Assembly: GCA_027066935.1 (NCBI GenBank)
Contig: JAMOMX010000345.1
Coordinates: 1-31,666, forward strand
DNA length: 31,666 nt
Direction: 5' to 3'
From: Sulfurimonas sp.
GTDB lineage: Bacteria; Campylobacterota; Campylobacteria; Campylobacterales; Sulfurimonadaceae
The position numbers were made by a program, and so were the translations under genes. The notes under the pieces were generated by a model that made no database searches, was not told where the DNA came from, and saw only the letters and a program-made list of their open reading frames with translations. How positions within the stretch are numbered: position 1 is the first letter of the stretch; each line of letters opens with the position of its first letter. Shown one piece after another: positions 15,312-23,772 of this stretch.

Positions 15312-17193
15312 TTGTAATATTTTTATCTTTTAATTCATTAAGAGTTTGAATATCTGTAACCCCTGTTGCGATTAACGATATATCTAATGAATCAGCTATT
15401 AATTTAAGTGCACTTAAACCTTGTTCACTTTGACCCAAGAAGTAGCTACCCTCTGCTTTGATGTAATTAGGGCGTAAATCTTGTAAATATTGATAATCAT
15501 TGCTCTCTCCAATAAATTCAAATATTGCTAATTCAAAATTATGTTTTTGGAGTAAATTTTTATATAGTTTTACTAGTTCTGAATTTTGAGAGATAAGCTT
15601 GTCTGGCATCTCTATAATTAATTTAAATGGCAAGTTGTTACCATAAGTATTAAAGAGGATATTCATATGATCAAAAGTATCTGTATTATTTAAAAAGTCG
15701 TATGGTAAGCGAAGTGAGCAAACCGAGTGTTGAAGTGTTTTGTCTGGTTGCATAAACATCATATCTAATATTTTACGATAGATATTTGTGCTTTGTCCTG
15801 TTTGGTTAGCTGAAGCCATAAACTGACCAAAATAGTAAGTTTCTTTATCGGTACTCATAGAGATACTAAGTGCATTATGTGCATCTTTTTTAGTTTTTAT
15901 ATCAACTGCTTTATAGGGGATAAAATTAAATTTATTATGTCCAATAGCTTTATTTATAATTTCACGCCATGCATCTTTACCCATAACTTCTGTTGCATCT
16001 TCAGCATGTTCAAGATGGATTTTAGTATCATTAAATTTTGCTTGAGCCAAAGAGTTATCAGAGTGTGATAAAAGTTGAGCAATTGTTTGTTTATAATTAT
16101 ATCTGTAAAGACCTATTGAGATAAAAAATTTAGAGATATCTAAGTCTAGGCTAAGTATGATTTTTTTAATTGAATCATCTATTTTTTTGGCCAAAGATAA
16201 ACCATTCTTAGAACTACAATCTGGTAAAAATATACTAAATTCAGTACCATTCATCCTAGCTATGATAGCATTATTATAGCTCTTAGTAAGGTTTGTAAAT
16301 ATCTCAGCCATATCTACAAAAAGCTTATCAACATTATTGTGCCCTATTTTTTTATTTGCCTCTTTTGCGCCACTAAAAGCAATCATCATATAGATACCAT
16401 TTTTTGAATTAGCATCAATTTTTAAATATTCTGGCAGTTTATCTATTAGATATTTACGATTTTTAAGTTTTGTATAAGAGTCTACATATTCCATTTCTTT
16501 GAGGCGTTTTAGCTCTTTATTTCCTTTATCAAACATCGCTTTAACTTTACGCACCATATTATTCATACCAAGAACTACATCTTTAAACTCTTTTGTATAA
16601 GGGATATTGTCTTGAATTATAAACTCATTCCTTGCTACAGCTTCGGCTTGCAATTGTATTTGCTTTAGAGGCTTTAATACTGCATGAAGAAGTAAATTTA
16701 ATATGAGTAAACCAAAAAAAGTTAAAATAGCAAAAGATATTAAAAGACTTTTTAAAATTGTATATAGTTGAGTATATGCATAACCTACATCACTTTGAAC
16801 ATTTATAAATCCTATTGGACTCCACCCAGCAGATACATTTGCACTAGCGATTGGTGCTTCAATATTAAGGTTGTCAATAAACCACTGTGGTACATCAACT
16901 TGTTCATGTTCTGTTTCTCTTTTAAACAATACTTCATTATCTATATCAACTAAAGATATATACTGATAGTTCCCACTATCAAAGTTTGCATTTATCATTG
17001 TTGACATCATAACTATATCACCATCAGCACTCCCAAGTGATAAACTAAGTGAACTTGCAGTATTTTTAGCATCCTCAAATAGCCTTTCTTGAACAGATTC
17101 ATTTGCGGTATTAAAGTTAAGTACTAAGACAGTTGAGAGAATTATTATTAAAAATATAGAGAGCATTAGAGCAATTTGTTTGAAGAGTGTCAT
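15277..17193 (-). CDS. lapD: LapD-like c-di-GMP receptor with degenerate GGDEF and EAL domains
   Basis: LapD senses cytoplasmic c-di-GMP and, when bound, sequesters the periplasmic protease LapG, keeping a large adhesin on the cell surface. The 638-residue protein starts MTLFKQIALMLSIF, with membrane segments at about 7-26 and 148-170. These enclose a periplasmic domain with a GW motif at 123-124, equivalent in position to the tryptophan that inserts into LapG in Pseudomonas. HAMP-like, GGDEF (NGTEF at 315-319) and EAL (HNAL at 439-442) regions follow; both active sites are broken, as expected of a receptor. The ATG at 17193 has AAGGA and overlaps the lapG stop by 4 bp, so I reject an in-frame ATG 13 codons upstream. 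Confidence 0.88.
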   Translation of the reverse strand: MTLFKQIALMLSIFLIIILSTVLVLNFNTANESVQERLFEDAKNTASSLSLSLGSADGDIVMMSTMINANFDSGNYQYISLVDIDNEVLFKRETEHEQVDVPQWFIDNLNIEAPIASANVSAGWSPIGFINVQSDVGYAYTQLYTILKSLLISFAILTFFGLLILNLLLHAVLKPLKQIQLQAEAVARNEFIIQDNIPYTKEFKDVVLGMNNMVRKVKAMFDKGNKELKRLKEMEYVDSYTKLKNRKYLIDKLPEYLKIDANSKNGIYMMIAFSGAKEANKKIGHNNVDKLFVDMAEIFTNLTKSYNNAIIARMNGTEFSIFLPDCSSKNGLSLAKKIDDSIKKIILSLDLDISKFFISIGLYRYNYKQTIAQLLSHSDNSLAQAKFNDTKIHLEHAEDATEVMGKDAWREIINKAIGHNKFNFIPYKAVDIKTKKDAHNALSISMSTDKETYYFGQFMASANQTGQSTNIYRKILDMMFMQPDKTLQHSVCSLRLPYDFLNNTDTFDHMNILFNTYGNNLPFKLIIEMPDKLISQNSELVKLYKNLLQKHNFELAIFEFIGESNDYQYLQDLRPNYIKAEGSYFLGQSEQGLSALKLIADSLDISLIATGVTDIQTLNELKDKNITIIQGRAAEMIY

Positions 17194-17831
17194 ATTTTTT
17201 TCCTTTTGATGTTTCGCTTTAGTTGATCCCATTTTTTATGGGATTTTGTTTGTTTTATCTTTTTTCCTGTACCAGATTTAGTAGCCCTATAGAGGGATTC
17301 TCCATTAAAGTTATAGATAGGGATTAAATCATCTCTTTGTGAAGCTAAGAAAATTTTGTGGTTATTGTTATCAAGAACTAATGGTTCACTTCTTGGGGTT
17401 TTAAAATATGTTAAGACCATGTGGGGTTTTTTAAATTTTGTTGAGCGAACATATGTAAAAAAAAGCTTCTTAGAATCAACTCCGAGGTATATAAGTGCAA
17501 AATATTTACTAATAACATAATCTTCACAATCCCCTAAATCTTTACTTAAAAATTCTAAAGGTGTAGCCCAATAGTCATTTTTATTATACACCTTTAAATC
17601 AGAGGAATAGCGAACTTTATTGTAAAATTTATTTATAACATTTAGTTTTTCTAAATCATTTTTATCTCTAATCTTATCAAGAGTAGCTTGGAGGTAATAA
17701 AATCTTTTTTTTGCGAATATGTTATATTTTTTTGTTATTCTTTTAAGTGTTTCATCATCTACGTAAGGGTCATTAGCATACACATTAGCGAGTAATAATA
17801 AAAAAATTAAAAATACATTTTTTACAACCAT
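17190..17831 (-). CDS. lapG: LapG-like periplasmic transglutaminase-type cysteine protease
   Basis: LapG cuts the N-terminal anchor of a giant surface adhesin, releasing the biofilm when c-di-GMP falls. The 213-residue protein has a signal peptide (residues 1-19, likely cut after VYA). The catalytic triad is Cys102 in LGDCEDY, His137 in KPHMVL and Asp154 in LVLDNNNHK. Asp101 and Glu103 flank the cysteine, as in calcium-binding LapG. A strongly basic C-terminal tail (about 190-213) is unusual. The stop overlaps lapD by 4 bp. The adhesin and its type I secretion genes are not in the window. A -10 box 5 nt from the start predicts a leaderless mRNA. Confidence 0.9.
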   Translation of the reverse strand: MVVKNVFLIFLLLLANVYANDPYVDDETLKRITKKYNIFAKKRFYYLQATLDKIRDKNDLEKLNVINKFYNKVRYSSDLKVYNKNDYWATPLEFLSKDLGDCEDYVISKYFALIYLGVDSKKLFFTYVRSTKFKKPHMVLTYFKTPRSEPLVLDNNNHKIFLASQRDDLIPIYNFNGESLYRATKSGTGKKIKQTKSHKKWDQLKRNIKRKKI

Positions 17832-17836
17832 AAGTT

Positions 17837-17842
17837 ATTATA
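17837..17842 (-). promoter_or_regulatory. -10 box 5 nt before lapG (predicted leaderless)
   Basis: On the minus strand TATAAT, preceded by TTTTGC, ends 5 nt before the ATG at 17831. No ribosome-binding site fits between them. Confidence 0.65.
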
Positions 17843-17862
17843 GCAAAATTTTATATATGGTT

Positions 17863-19359
17863 TTAGTTTTGTCTTTTGTTGAATCCTGATGTGCCATGCT
17901 TTGATTTAGTTTTTATATCTTTAGCATAAGGTTTTAAAAAATTGGGGATAGCTCGACCTTTTAGTTTCATTAAATCTTGAAGCATGGCGATAGCTACACT
18001 CTTTTCATCCAACTTTTTTATACCTGTAAGATAATTAAATAAGAGTTCACCAAGCCTAATAAGTGAAATTTTATAAGTAGAATTTGTTTGTAAATAAGCC
18101 CATATACTAAAATTATAAAACTCTTTATAAACACTATTATTTTGCCAAATCAGTTTAGCAGAGTTTTTAAAATTCCTACTATTATAGGTCAAGTCCCAAA
18201 ATCTAGCAAAGCGTTTCATAATCTGAATATCATTAAAGCTAAGAAAATTATTTTTTAAAATATCATATGGTGGAGTATTAGAATATACCATGCCAAATTC
18301 TATATCATGCCTGTTTATATCTGTACCTGAGAGTTTTTTTAGAATCCCTATTTGTATCTCACAAGAGCTAAGGTTTACAAGCTCATCTAAGTTTTTACCA
18401 AAACTCTCTAATGTTTCACCAGGGAGTCCAATTATTAAATCAAGGTGGATATGAGCCTCCGTTTCATTTTCTAAAAAAGAGATATTTTGTTTTATTTTAT
18501 CTAGTTTTAAATTTCTTGAAATGTTGTTTGCTACTTGAGTATTTAAAGTTTGTATACCAACTTCAAGCTGCAGAGCTCCATGAGTAAATTGTTTTATTTT
18601 TTCTTTTATTGAGTTCGGAAAATGATCAGGAATAACTTCAAAATGGGCAAAGTATGGTGCCTCTTTTTTTAAAAAAAAGTCTAAAATTTTATTTGCTGAT
18701 GAGATATTTATATTAAAAGTTCTATCTACAAACTTAAAACTTCTTGCTCCTCTAATCCATAGCTTTTCAAACTCATTTAAAACTTCATCAAGATTGAATG
18801 TGCGAACTCTTTCATCCATAGAAGAGAGACAAAATTCACATTCAAACGGGCATCCGCGTGACACTTCTACATATATGTAGCGGTTTTTTATATCATCGTC
18901 TGTATAATATTGATATGGAAGTTTTAGCTCTTTTAGATTTGGGGCTGATTGTTTGATAAATTTTTCTTTTGGGGTAGTATTTTGTAATTTTTTACATAAT
19001 TGATAAAAAGCAATATCTCCCTCACCAGCAATTATATAATCAGCTTCATCAAAGTTCACTCTAAAAGGTTGATGTGAAACTTCTGGTCCACCCAAAATTA
19101 TAATTGTTTGAGGGGATACTTTTTTTAGAATATTAATTAGTTCACTAACATGTGAAGCGTTCCAAATGTAGGTACCAATACCTATAATTTCAGGATTATT
19201 AAAAAGAAGTTTTTCAGCAATACTTTGAATAGCATCATTTATACTAAATTCCATAATTTTTGTATTTTTTTGAAGGGAATTCATATTTGCATAGATATAT
19301 CTAAGTGCTAATGAAGTATGTGTGTATCTTGAGTTTAGAGTTGTTAAAATAATGTTCAT
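17863..19359 (-). CDS. B12-binding-domain radical SAM protein (DUF4080 type)
   Basis: The 498-residue protein has an N-terminal cobalamin-binding-like Rossmann domain (about 1-125, with IILGGPEVSHQP and ADYIIAGEGD). A radical SAM core carries the cluster-binding cysteines Cys170, Cys174 and Cys177 in GCPFECEFC. The C-terminal part resembles the DUF4080 region that accompanies such proteins. Members are widespread, and the substrate is generally unknown. Gene neighbours (MFS transporter diverging, lapG downstream with a 31-nt gap) do not point to a pathway. Its start has a -10 box 6 nt upstream and no Shine-Dalgarno, and the ATG is followed by the typical MNIILTTLNSRYTH start. Confidence 0.85.
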   Translation of the reverse strand: MNIILTTLNSRYTHTSLALRYIYANMNSLQKNTKIMEFSINDAIQSIAEKLLFNNPEIIGIGTYIWNASHVSELINILKKVSPQTIIILGGPEVSHQPFRVNFDEADYIIAGEGDIAFYQLCKKLQNTTPKEKFIKQSAPNLKELKLPYQYYTDDDIKNRYIYVEVSRGCPFECEFCLSSMDERVRTFNLDEVLNEFEKLWIRGARSFKFVDRTFNINISSANKILDFFLKKEAPYFAHFEVIPDHFPNSIKEKIKQFTHGALQLEVGIQTLNTQVANNISRNLKLDKIKQNISFLENETEAHIHLDLIIGLPGETLESFGKNLDELVNLSSCEIQIGILKKLSGTDINRHDIEFGMVYSNTPPYDILKNNFLSFNDIQIMKRFARFWDLTYNSRNFKNSAKLIWQNNSVYKEFYNFSIWAYLQTNSTYKISLIRLGELLFNYLTGIKKLDEKSVAIAMLQDLMKLKGRAIPNFLKPYAKDIKTKSKHGTSGFNKRQN

Positions 19360-19365
19360 AGTGAA

Positions 19366-19371
19366 AGTTTA
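19366..19371 (-). promoter_or_regulatory. -10 box 6 nt before the radical SAM gene (predicted leaderless)
   Basis: On the minus strand TAAACT preceded by TTTTGC ends 6 nt before the ATG at 19359, so the predicted +1 is the A of the start codon. Confidence 0.5.
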
Positions 19372-19379
19372 GCAAAATA

Positions 19380-19418
19380 ATAACCAAGCTTATAAAAAAA
19401 GGGAAAAAGCTTGGTTAT
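19380..19418. promoter_or_regulatory. 12-bp perfect inverted repeat in the divergent radical SAM/MFS gap
   Basis: Arms 19380-19391 and 19407-19418 are exact reverse complements with a 15-nt purine-rich spacer. The left arm covers the place where a -35 element of the radical SAM promoter would lie, so it is a candidate operator. If the promoter call is right, it is upstream of the transcript and cannot be a leader hairpin. Confidence 0.45.
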
Positions 19419-19544
19419 AAATAGTTATTAGGAGAATCTATACTCGTTTATGTAAAAGGGGGAAACATAATTGAGATGTAGAAGTATATAAACTATAAGT
19501 TAATACTTAGTTAATATAGTGGCAACCACAAAGGGATAGTTTGA

Positions 19545-19550
19545 TATAAT
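19545..19550 (+). promoter_or_regulatory. -10 box 5 nt before the MFS gene (predicted leaderless)
   Basis: TATAAT ends 5 nt before the ATG at 19556, preceded by AGTTTGA. The intervening TAGAG is too close to the ATG to serve as a Shine-Dalgarno site. Confidence 0.6.
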
Positions 19551-19555
19551 TAGAG

Positions 19556-20656
19556 ATGCAATTACTCTTAGCTTTATTTTATTTTTTTTATTTTGCCCTC
19601 ATTGGTGTGTATATTATATTTTTACCAAAAGTTTTAGAGCTTAGTGGTTATAGTGCTAGTGATATTGGGATTATTTTTGCAGCAGCACCACTAGTTCGTT
19701 TTATAGTCCCATTTCTATTTATAAGAGGGTTCAAGCTTGATGTAAAAAGCTTTAATTTTGCACTAATCATTATGATATTTAGTGCAATCTCTTTTTATTA
19801 TTCATTAGATAATTTTTATAGATTACTTTTTTCAAATATTGGAATTGGTGTAGGAATTAGTTTGATACTTCCATATATTGAGTTGATCTCATTAAACAAG
19901 TTAGGTAAAGAAAAATATGGAAAAATCAGACTTTTTGGTTCAGTTGGATTTATATTAGTATCGTTAATATTAGTTAAATTTTTAGATCCACCAAGTGTAG
20001 CTTTTTTATATCTTTTGGTAATCTCTTTTTGTGTAGTAATAATAGCATATATAATCATTCAAGGTGAAAAAGAGGTATTAAACAAAACCAGTAAAGAAAA
20101 AAATGATATCAATTTATTAAAAGATTGGAGGCTTTGGTTAGGTCTTACTTTAATGCAGGTTGGTTTTGGTCCATTTTATAATTTTTTTACTATATATGAA
20201 ACAAATGCGGGGATAAGTCTTGAGATGACAATATATCTCTGGAGCTTTGGAGTTGTTGTCGAAGTTTTTATGCTTTTTTTTCAAGGAAGATTTTTACGAA
20301 ATAATCTACTATTAGTTTTACAAATTACAACATTTGTAACTGCAATTAGATGGTTTTTAGTATTTTTATTTCCACAAAACTTAGCTGTGCTGTTTTTTTC
20401 ACAAAGTCTACACGCTCTTTCATTTGCATTGTTTCACTCAGCAGCAATTAGCTATCTATTTGCACTTTATAGACATAAATCTCTAGCGCAACAATTTTTT
20501 TCAGGGGTAACTTATGGTTTTGGATCATTTGTAGGGGCCTTGTATTCAGGTTTTGTTTATGAATATTTTCCTACATATTTGTTTTTAAGTGCTACTATAA
20601 TAGCATTTTTGGCATCCGCAAGCTTATATTTATGGAAAAAAACTAAAACTAGATAA
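19556..20656 (+). CDS. MFS transporter (MFS_1-like)
   Basis: The 366-residue protein is hydrophobic throughout, with about 11-12 predicted membrane segments, and has the MFS pattern GKIRLFGSVGFIL between segments 4 and 5, typical of the MFS_1-like/3-phenylpropionate permease-type branch. The start MQLLLALFYFFYFALIGVY and the SASDIGIIFAAAPL loop fit that family. The substrate cannot be told from sequence. It diverges from the radical SAM gene and lies 46 nt ahead of mqnD, which has its own promoter. Confidence 0.82.
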   Translation: MQLLLALFYFFYFALIGVYIIFLPKVLELSGYSASDIGIIFAAAPLVRFIVPFLFIRGFKLDVKSFNFALIIMIFSAISFYYSLDNFYRLLFSNIGIGVGISLILPYIELISLNKLGKEKYGKIRLFGSVGFILVSLILVKFLDPPSVAFLYLLVISFCVVIIAYIIIQGEKEVLNKTSKEKNDINLLKDWRLWLGLTLMQVGFGPFYNFFTIYETNAGISLEMTIYLWSFGVVVEVFMLFFQGRFLRNNLLLVLQITTFVTAIRWFLVFLFPQNLAVLFFSQSLHALSFALFHSAAISYLFALYRHKSLAQQFFSGVTYGFGSFVGALYSGFVYEYFPTYLFLSATIIAFLASASLYLWKKTKTR

Positions 20657-20689
20657 TCAAACTTTATTAATAAATTATATAACTTTAGG

Positions 20690-20695
20690 TAAAAT
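20690..20695 (+). promoter_or_regulatory. -10 box 7 nt before mqnD (predicted leaderless)
   Basis: TAAAAT preceded by TTTAGG ends 7 nt before the ATG at 20703; the gap CTATATT has no Shine-Dalgarno. It gives the mqnD-fliQ-murB chain a promoter separate from the MFS gene. Confidence 0.55.
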
Positions 20696-20702
20696 CTATA
20701 TT

Positions 20703-21566
20703 ATGAAAAAAACACTAATTGCACACTCCCCTGATGCTGATGATATCTTTATGTATTATGCCATTAAATTTGGTTGGGTAGATATGAAAGACACTAAGTT
20801 TGATAATATCGCACTAGATATTCAAACACTAAATGAAAAAGCTTTAAAAGGTGAATATGAAATAGTAGCAATTAGTTTTGCTCTTTATCCTCACATAAGA
20901 GAGGATTATGCCCCACTCCGTACTGCTGTAAGTTTTGGTGAGGGGTATGGTCCTAAAGTTATTAAGAAAAAAGGTACTATTTTAAAACCTAACTTCAAAG
21001 TAGCACTAAGTGGCGAACATACAACAAATGCAATGCTTTTTCGTATTAAATTTCCAAAAGCTAGAATAACTTATATGAACTTTCTTGATATTGAACAGGC
21101 TGTTTTAGACGGTGTTGTAGATGCTGGTGTGTTGATACATGAGTCTATTTTAACTTATGATGATAAACTTGAAGTTGAGATTGAGATGTGGGATATTTGG
21201 CAAGAGTTAGCAGGTAAAGATTTACCTCTGCCATTAGGTGGGATGGCAATAAGCCGATCAATTCCATTAAATAAAGCTATAGAGTATGAAAAAACTTTAA
21301 CAAAAGCTGTTGATGTAGCAAGGAAGCATAAGGACAAATTATCTCAAATGTTAATTGAGCGTAATCTTGTTCGTATAGATGCCCCAACACTAGATAAATA
21401 TTTAGAACTTTATGCAAATGACCAATCAATTGAGTTAAGTGAGATTCAATATAAAGCTATAGATAAACTCTTTGAGCTTGGATATAAAAATGGATTTTAT
21501 GATTCCTCTATAAATGTACAAGATTATATGATACCAACTGAGTATGAGGAGCTAAGAAAAGGATAA
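20703..21566 (+). CDS. mqnD: Menaquinone biosynthesis protein of the MqnA/MqnD family, probably MqnD
   Basis: MqnD makes 1,4-dihydroxy-6-naphthoate in the futalosine route to menaquinone, the quinone used by Campylobacterota. The 287-residue protein has the N-terminal HSPDADDIFMYYAI, matching the SPCPNDTF-type opening of MqnD. It also has the LPLPLGGMAIS block and the ALYPHIREDYAPL segment. The fold is shared with periplasmic binding proteins, but there is no signal peptide, which supports a cytoplasmic enzyme. MqnA and MqnD are related, so the exact step is less certain than the family. The stop overlaps the fliQ start by 1 bp. Confidence 0.85.
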   Translation: MKKTLIAHSPDADDIFMYYAIKFGWVDMKDTKFDNIALDIQTLNEKALKGEYEIVAISFALYPHIREDYAPLRTAVSFGEGYGPKVIKKKGTILKPNFKVALSGEHTTNAMLFRIKFPKARITYMNFLDIEQAVLDGVVDAGVLIHESILTYDDKLEVEIEMWDIWQELAGKDLPLPLGGMAISRSIPLNKAIEYEKTLTKAVDVARKHKDKLSQMLIERNLVRIDAPTLDKYLELYANDQSIELSEIQYKAIDKLFELGYKNGFYDSSINVQDYMIPTEYEELRKG

Positions 21567-21832
21567 TGGAAGCAAAACTAGTAGCACTTGGAATAGAAAC
21601 ATTTAAAATAGCACTAATGCTTGCTTTGCCGGGGCTTTTAACCGGTATGCTTTTAGGTCTTGCTGTTTCAATTTTTCAAGCTACTACACAAATCAATGAG
21701 ATGACACTTTCTTTTATCCCTAAAATTATTGGTGTTGTTATTGTAATTATTTTAACAATGCCATGGATGTTAAACGCAATGACAGATTTTTCTGTAAATG
21801 TATTTAATATGATTCCAACATTTATAGAATGA
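21566..21832 (+). CDS. fliQ: Flagellar export apparatus protein FliQ
   Basis: FliQ is a small core subunit of the flagellar type III export gate in the inner membrane. The 88-residue protein has two membrane helices (about 15-37 and 49-71) and the family patterns LPGLLTGMLLGLAVSIFQA, TQINEMTLSFIPKI and PWML. It starts on the last base of mqnD and overlaps murB by 4 bp. This shows a motile organism, although no other flagellar genes are nearby; scattered flagellar genes are usual in Campylobacterota. Confidence 0.95.
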   Translation: MEAKLVALGIETFKIALMLALPGLLTGMLLGLAVSIFQATTQINEMTLSFIPKIIGVVIVIILTMPWMLNAMTDFSVNVFNMIPTFIE

Positions 21833-22632
21833 CAAAAAAAATTGACTTTTGTAAATTTTCATCTATTAAGATAGGTGGAGAGATTGATGTTAAAATTTTA
21901 GAAAATTGTGATGACTTGGACCCTAAAGCCTTTTTAATTGGTTCTTGTAATAATGTTTTAATAGGCACAAATCCACCTCCACTTATGAAACTATCAAAAA
22001 AATTTGACTATATAAAAATAGAAAATAATTTATTAAAAATAGGCTCAGCTACACCATCTGGAAAAATTAACTCATTTTGCAAAAAAAACAATATAGCAAA
22101 TTTTGAATTTTGTTCTAATTTACCAGGGACATTGGGTGGATTGGTTTATATGAATGCTGGACTAAAAGAGTATGAAATATTTAATAACCTTGTATCTATC
22201 CTCACTTGTGATGGTATAAAAAACAAAGATGAACTAGATTATGGATATAGGTTTACAAATATATCTTCAGTAGTTTTAGAAGCAACATTTAAATTAGAAA
22301 AAGGGTTTGATGAAGATAAAGTTTTAATGTTTAAAAAGATGCGCTCAAATCAACCCTTGATTTCTAGTGCTGGAAGTTGTTTTAAAAATCCAAAAAATGA
22401 TTATGCAGGTAGACTTATAGAAGAGGTTGGCTTAAAAGGGAAAAGAATCGGCGATATGGAGTTTAGTAAAAAGCATGCTAATTTTTTAATAAATCATGGT
22501 AAAGGTACTTTTGATGATGCGATGAGATTAATCAATGAAGCTAAAAAAAGAGTTTTAAATCAGTTTAATATCAATCTTGAGTGTGAAATTAAAATTTTAA
22601 ATATTTCTGATTTAAAAAGTGCTTTATCGTAG
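21829..22632 (+). CDS. murB: UDP-N-acetylenolpyruvoylglucosamine reductase
   Basis: MurB reduces UDP-GlcNAc-enolpyruvate to UDP-MurNAc with FAD and NADPH in peptidoglycan synthesis. The 267-residue protein has the FAD-binding GSCNNVLIG (38-46), NLPGTLGGLVYMNAG (97-111), catalytic Ser183 in AGSCFKNP and Glu251 in LECEIKIL. It is short compared with E. coli MurB (342) and lacks the extra loop, as type II enzymes do. The order fliQ-murB is familiar in the phylum. It is the last gene of the chained operon. Confidence 0.95.
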   Translation: MTKKIDFCKFSSIKIGGEIDVKILENCDDLDPKAFLIGSCNNVLIGTNPPPLMKLSKKFDYIKIENNLLKIGSATPSGKINSFCKKNNIANFEFCSNLPGTLGGLVYMNAGLKEYEIFNNLVSILTCDGIKNKDELDYGYRFTNISSVVLEATFKLEKGFDEDKVLMFKKMRSNQPLISSAGSCFKNPKNDYAGRLIEEVGLKGKRIGDMEFSKKHANFLINHGKGTFDDAMRLINEAKKRVLNQFNINLECEIKILNISDLKSALS

Positions 22633-22667
22633 CTACATCTTATTTCGTATTAAATAAAAAATACTTA

Positions 22668-23231
22668 TTATGAAAACATTTTTTTCATAGCTTTAAAAAA
22701 GAGTTTAAACAAACCTTTATTTCCAACTACTTTATCTATAAAATCATTATATGTAGTTTTTTTATCTTCTAAAAAACCTCTAAAATATTTTTCACTAGCT
22801 TCTAGTCCACCATCTTTTTCGATTTCTATAAGTTTTTTATATATTGGTGCTATAGTATTTATAGCTTCTTGTGATGCTGCTTTTCTAAAAGCAGTATATG
22901 AAATGATTTCATTAGTTATAGCATCAATTTTTGGCTCAAAATCTGTAACAACCCAATAGTAACTTCCATCTTTAGCTAAGTTTTTTACAACTGCTATAAA
23001 ATTATTGCCACTTGAGATTCTGTCCCACATAAGCTTAAAAGCAACTCTAGGCATATCTGGGTGCCTAATTATATTATGAGGTCTACCGATAAGTTCTGAT
23101 TCTTTATACCCTGACACTTTAACAAAATAATCATTTCCGTACTCTATAATGCCTTGTGGATTTGTTTTTGACACTATGTATCTTTTAGTATCTAGTTTTA
23201 TCTCTTTATCGATTGGCTCTGGTCTTTTCAT
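22668..23231 (-). CDS. Aer/CetB-like PAS domain protein
   Basis: The 187-residue protein consists mostly of one PAS domain of the FAD-binding Aer type (about 20-120). The diagnostic string GRPHNIIRHPDMP and the segment VKNLAKDGSYYWV are both seen. There is no HAMP or signalling domain and no membrane span. This matches the arrangement of CetB of Campylobacter jejuni, a PAS protein that works with a separate membrane partner CetA in energy taxis; no CetA is in the window. One aromatic position usually Trp is Phe here (NNFIAV). GGAG precedes the ATG. The gene diverges from the CZB gene. Confidence 0.82.
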   Translation of the reverse strand: MKRPEPIDKEIKLDTKRYIVSKTNPQGIIEYGNDYFVKVSGYKESELIGRPHNIIRHPDMPRVAFKLMWDRISSGNNFIAVVKNLAKDGSYYWVVTDFEPKIDAITNEIISYTAFRKAASQEAINTIAPIYKKLIEIEKDGGLEASEKYFRGFLEDKKTTYNDFIDKVVGNKGLFKLFFKAMKKMFS

Positions 23232-23316
23232 AATTTATCTCCTCTTAAAAAGAGATTATATTCTTTTTTTACTAAAAATATGTAATAATTGCGTAATTTA
23301 ATAAAAAGTTCATATT

Positions 23317-23772
23317 ATGAATAGAGAAGAATCAGTTAAAGCTGTACTAAAAGTAAAAGAATACCATGAAGATATGATCTCTAATATTAGAGGATTAGTT
23401 AATGGTAGGGATGTTGAAATATTGCCCCCAGTTGCAAAAACAAAGTGTACACTCGGTCTGTGGTTGTATAATCCAGAAAATAGAGTTAAAGATATATTAG
23501 GTTTAATATTTTATGAAAAGATAGATGCCTTACATGAAAAGTGGTATGATGAATATATAAATATATATAATATTTTTAATAAAAAAGAAAAAAAATCTTT
23601 TTTATCAAAAATAATGGGGTCAAATAAAATTAAAATGATGGATATGGATAGAGCTAAAGCATATTATGCAGATTTAGAGATAACCACAGAAAAAATACTT
23701 ACAGAGCTTGATAAATCACACAGAAGATTTTTGGCACTAAGCAACGCCTCTTTTGAGCCTCCTAGCACTTAA
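23317..23772 (+). CDS. Stand-alone CZB (chemoreceptor zinc-binding) domain protein
   Basis: The 151-residue helical protein has the spacing of a CZB domain: His17 in EYHEDM, Cys44 in KCTLGLWLYN, His73 in ALHEKWYDEY and a late histidine in LDKSHRRF. The C-LG-WLY core is the most telling part. CZB domains bind zinc and sit at the ends of chemoreceptors or diguanylate cyclases; here the domain stands alone. It diverges from the PAS gene, so the two may serve the same taxis pathway. The 3' end overlaps the convergent methyltransferase gene by 36 bp. No strong ribosome-binding site is seen. Confidence 0.7.
   Translation: MNREESVKAVLKVKEYHEDMISNIRGLVNGRDVEILPPVAKTKCTLGLWLYNPENRVKDILGLIFYEKIDALHEKWYDEYINIYNIFNKKEKKSFLSKIMGSNKIKMMDMDRAKAYYADLEITTEKILTELDKSHRRFLALSNASFEPPST

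Noticed and set aside
15277..17193. LapD-like protein as an active diguanylate cyclase or phosphodiesterase
   Set aside because: Both active-site motifs are altered (NGTEF, HNAL), and the lapG linkage points to a receptor.
17194..17232. Longer N-terminus for lapD
   Set aside because: The extra 13 residues are charged and would precede the membrane segment; the ATG at 17193 has AAGGA and forms the usual ATGA overlap with lapG.
20703..21566. mqnD as a periplasmic solute-binding protein
   Set aside because: The fold is related, but there is no signal peptide or adjacent transporter, and the MqnD-type opening motif is present.
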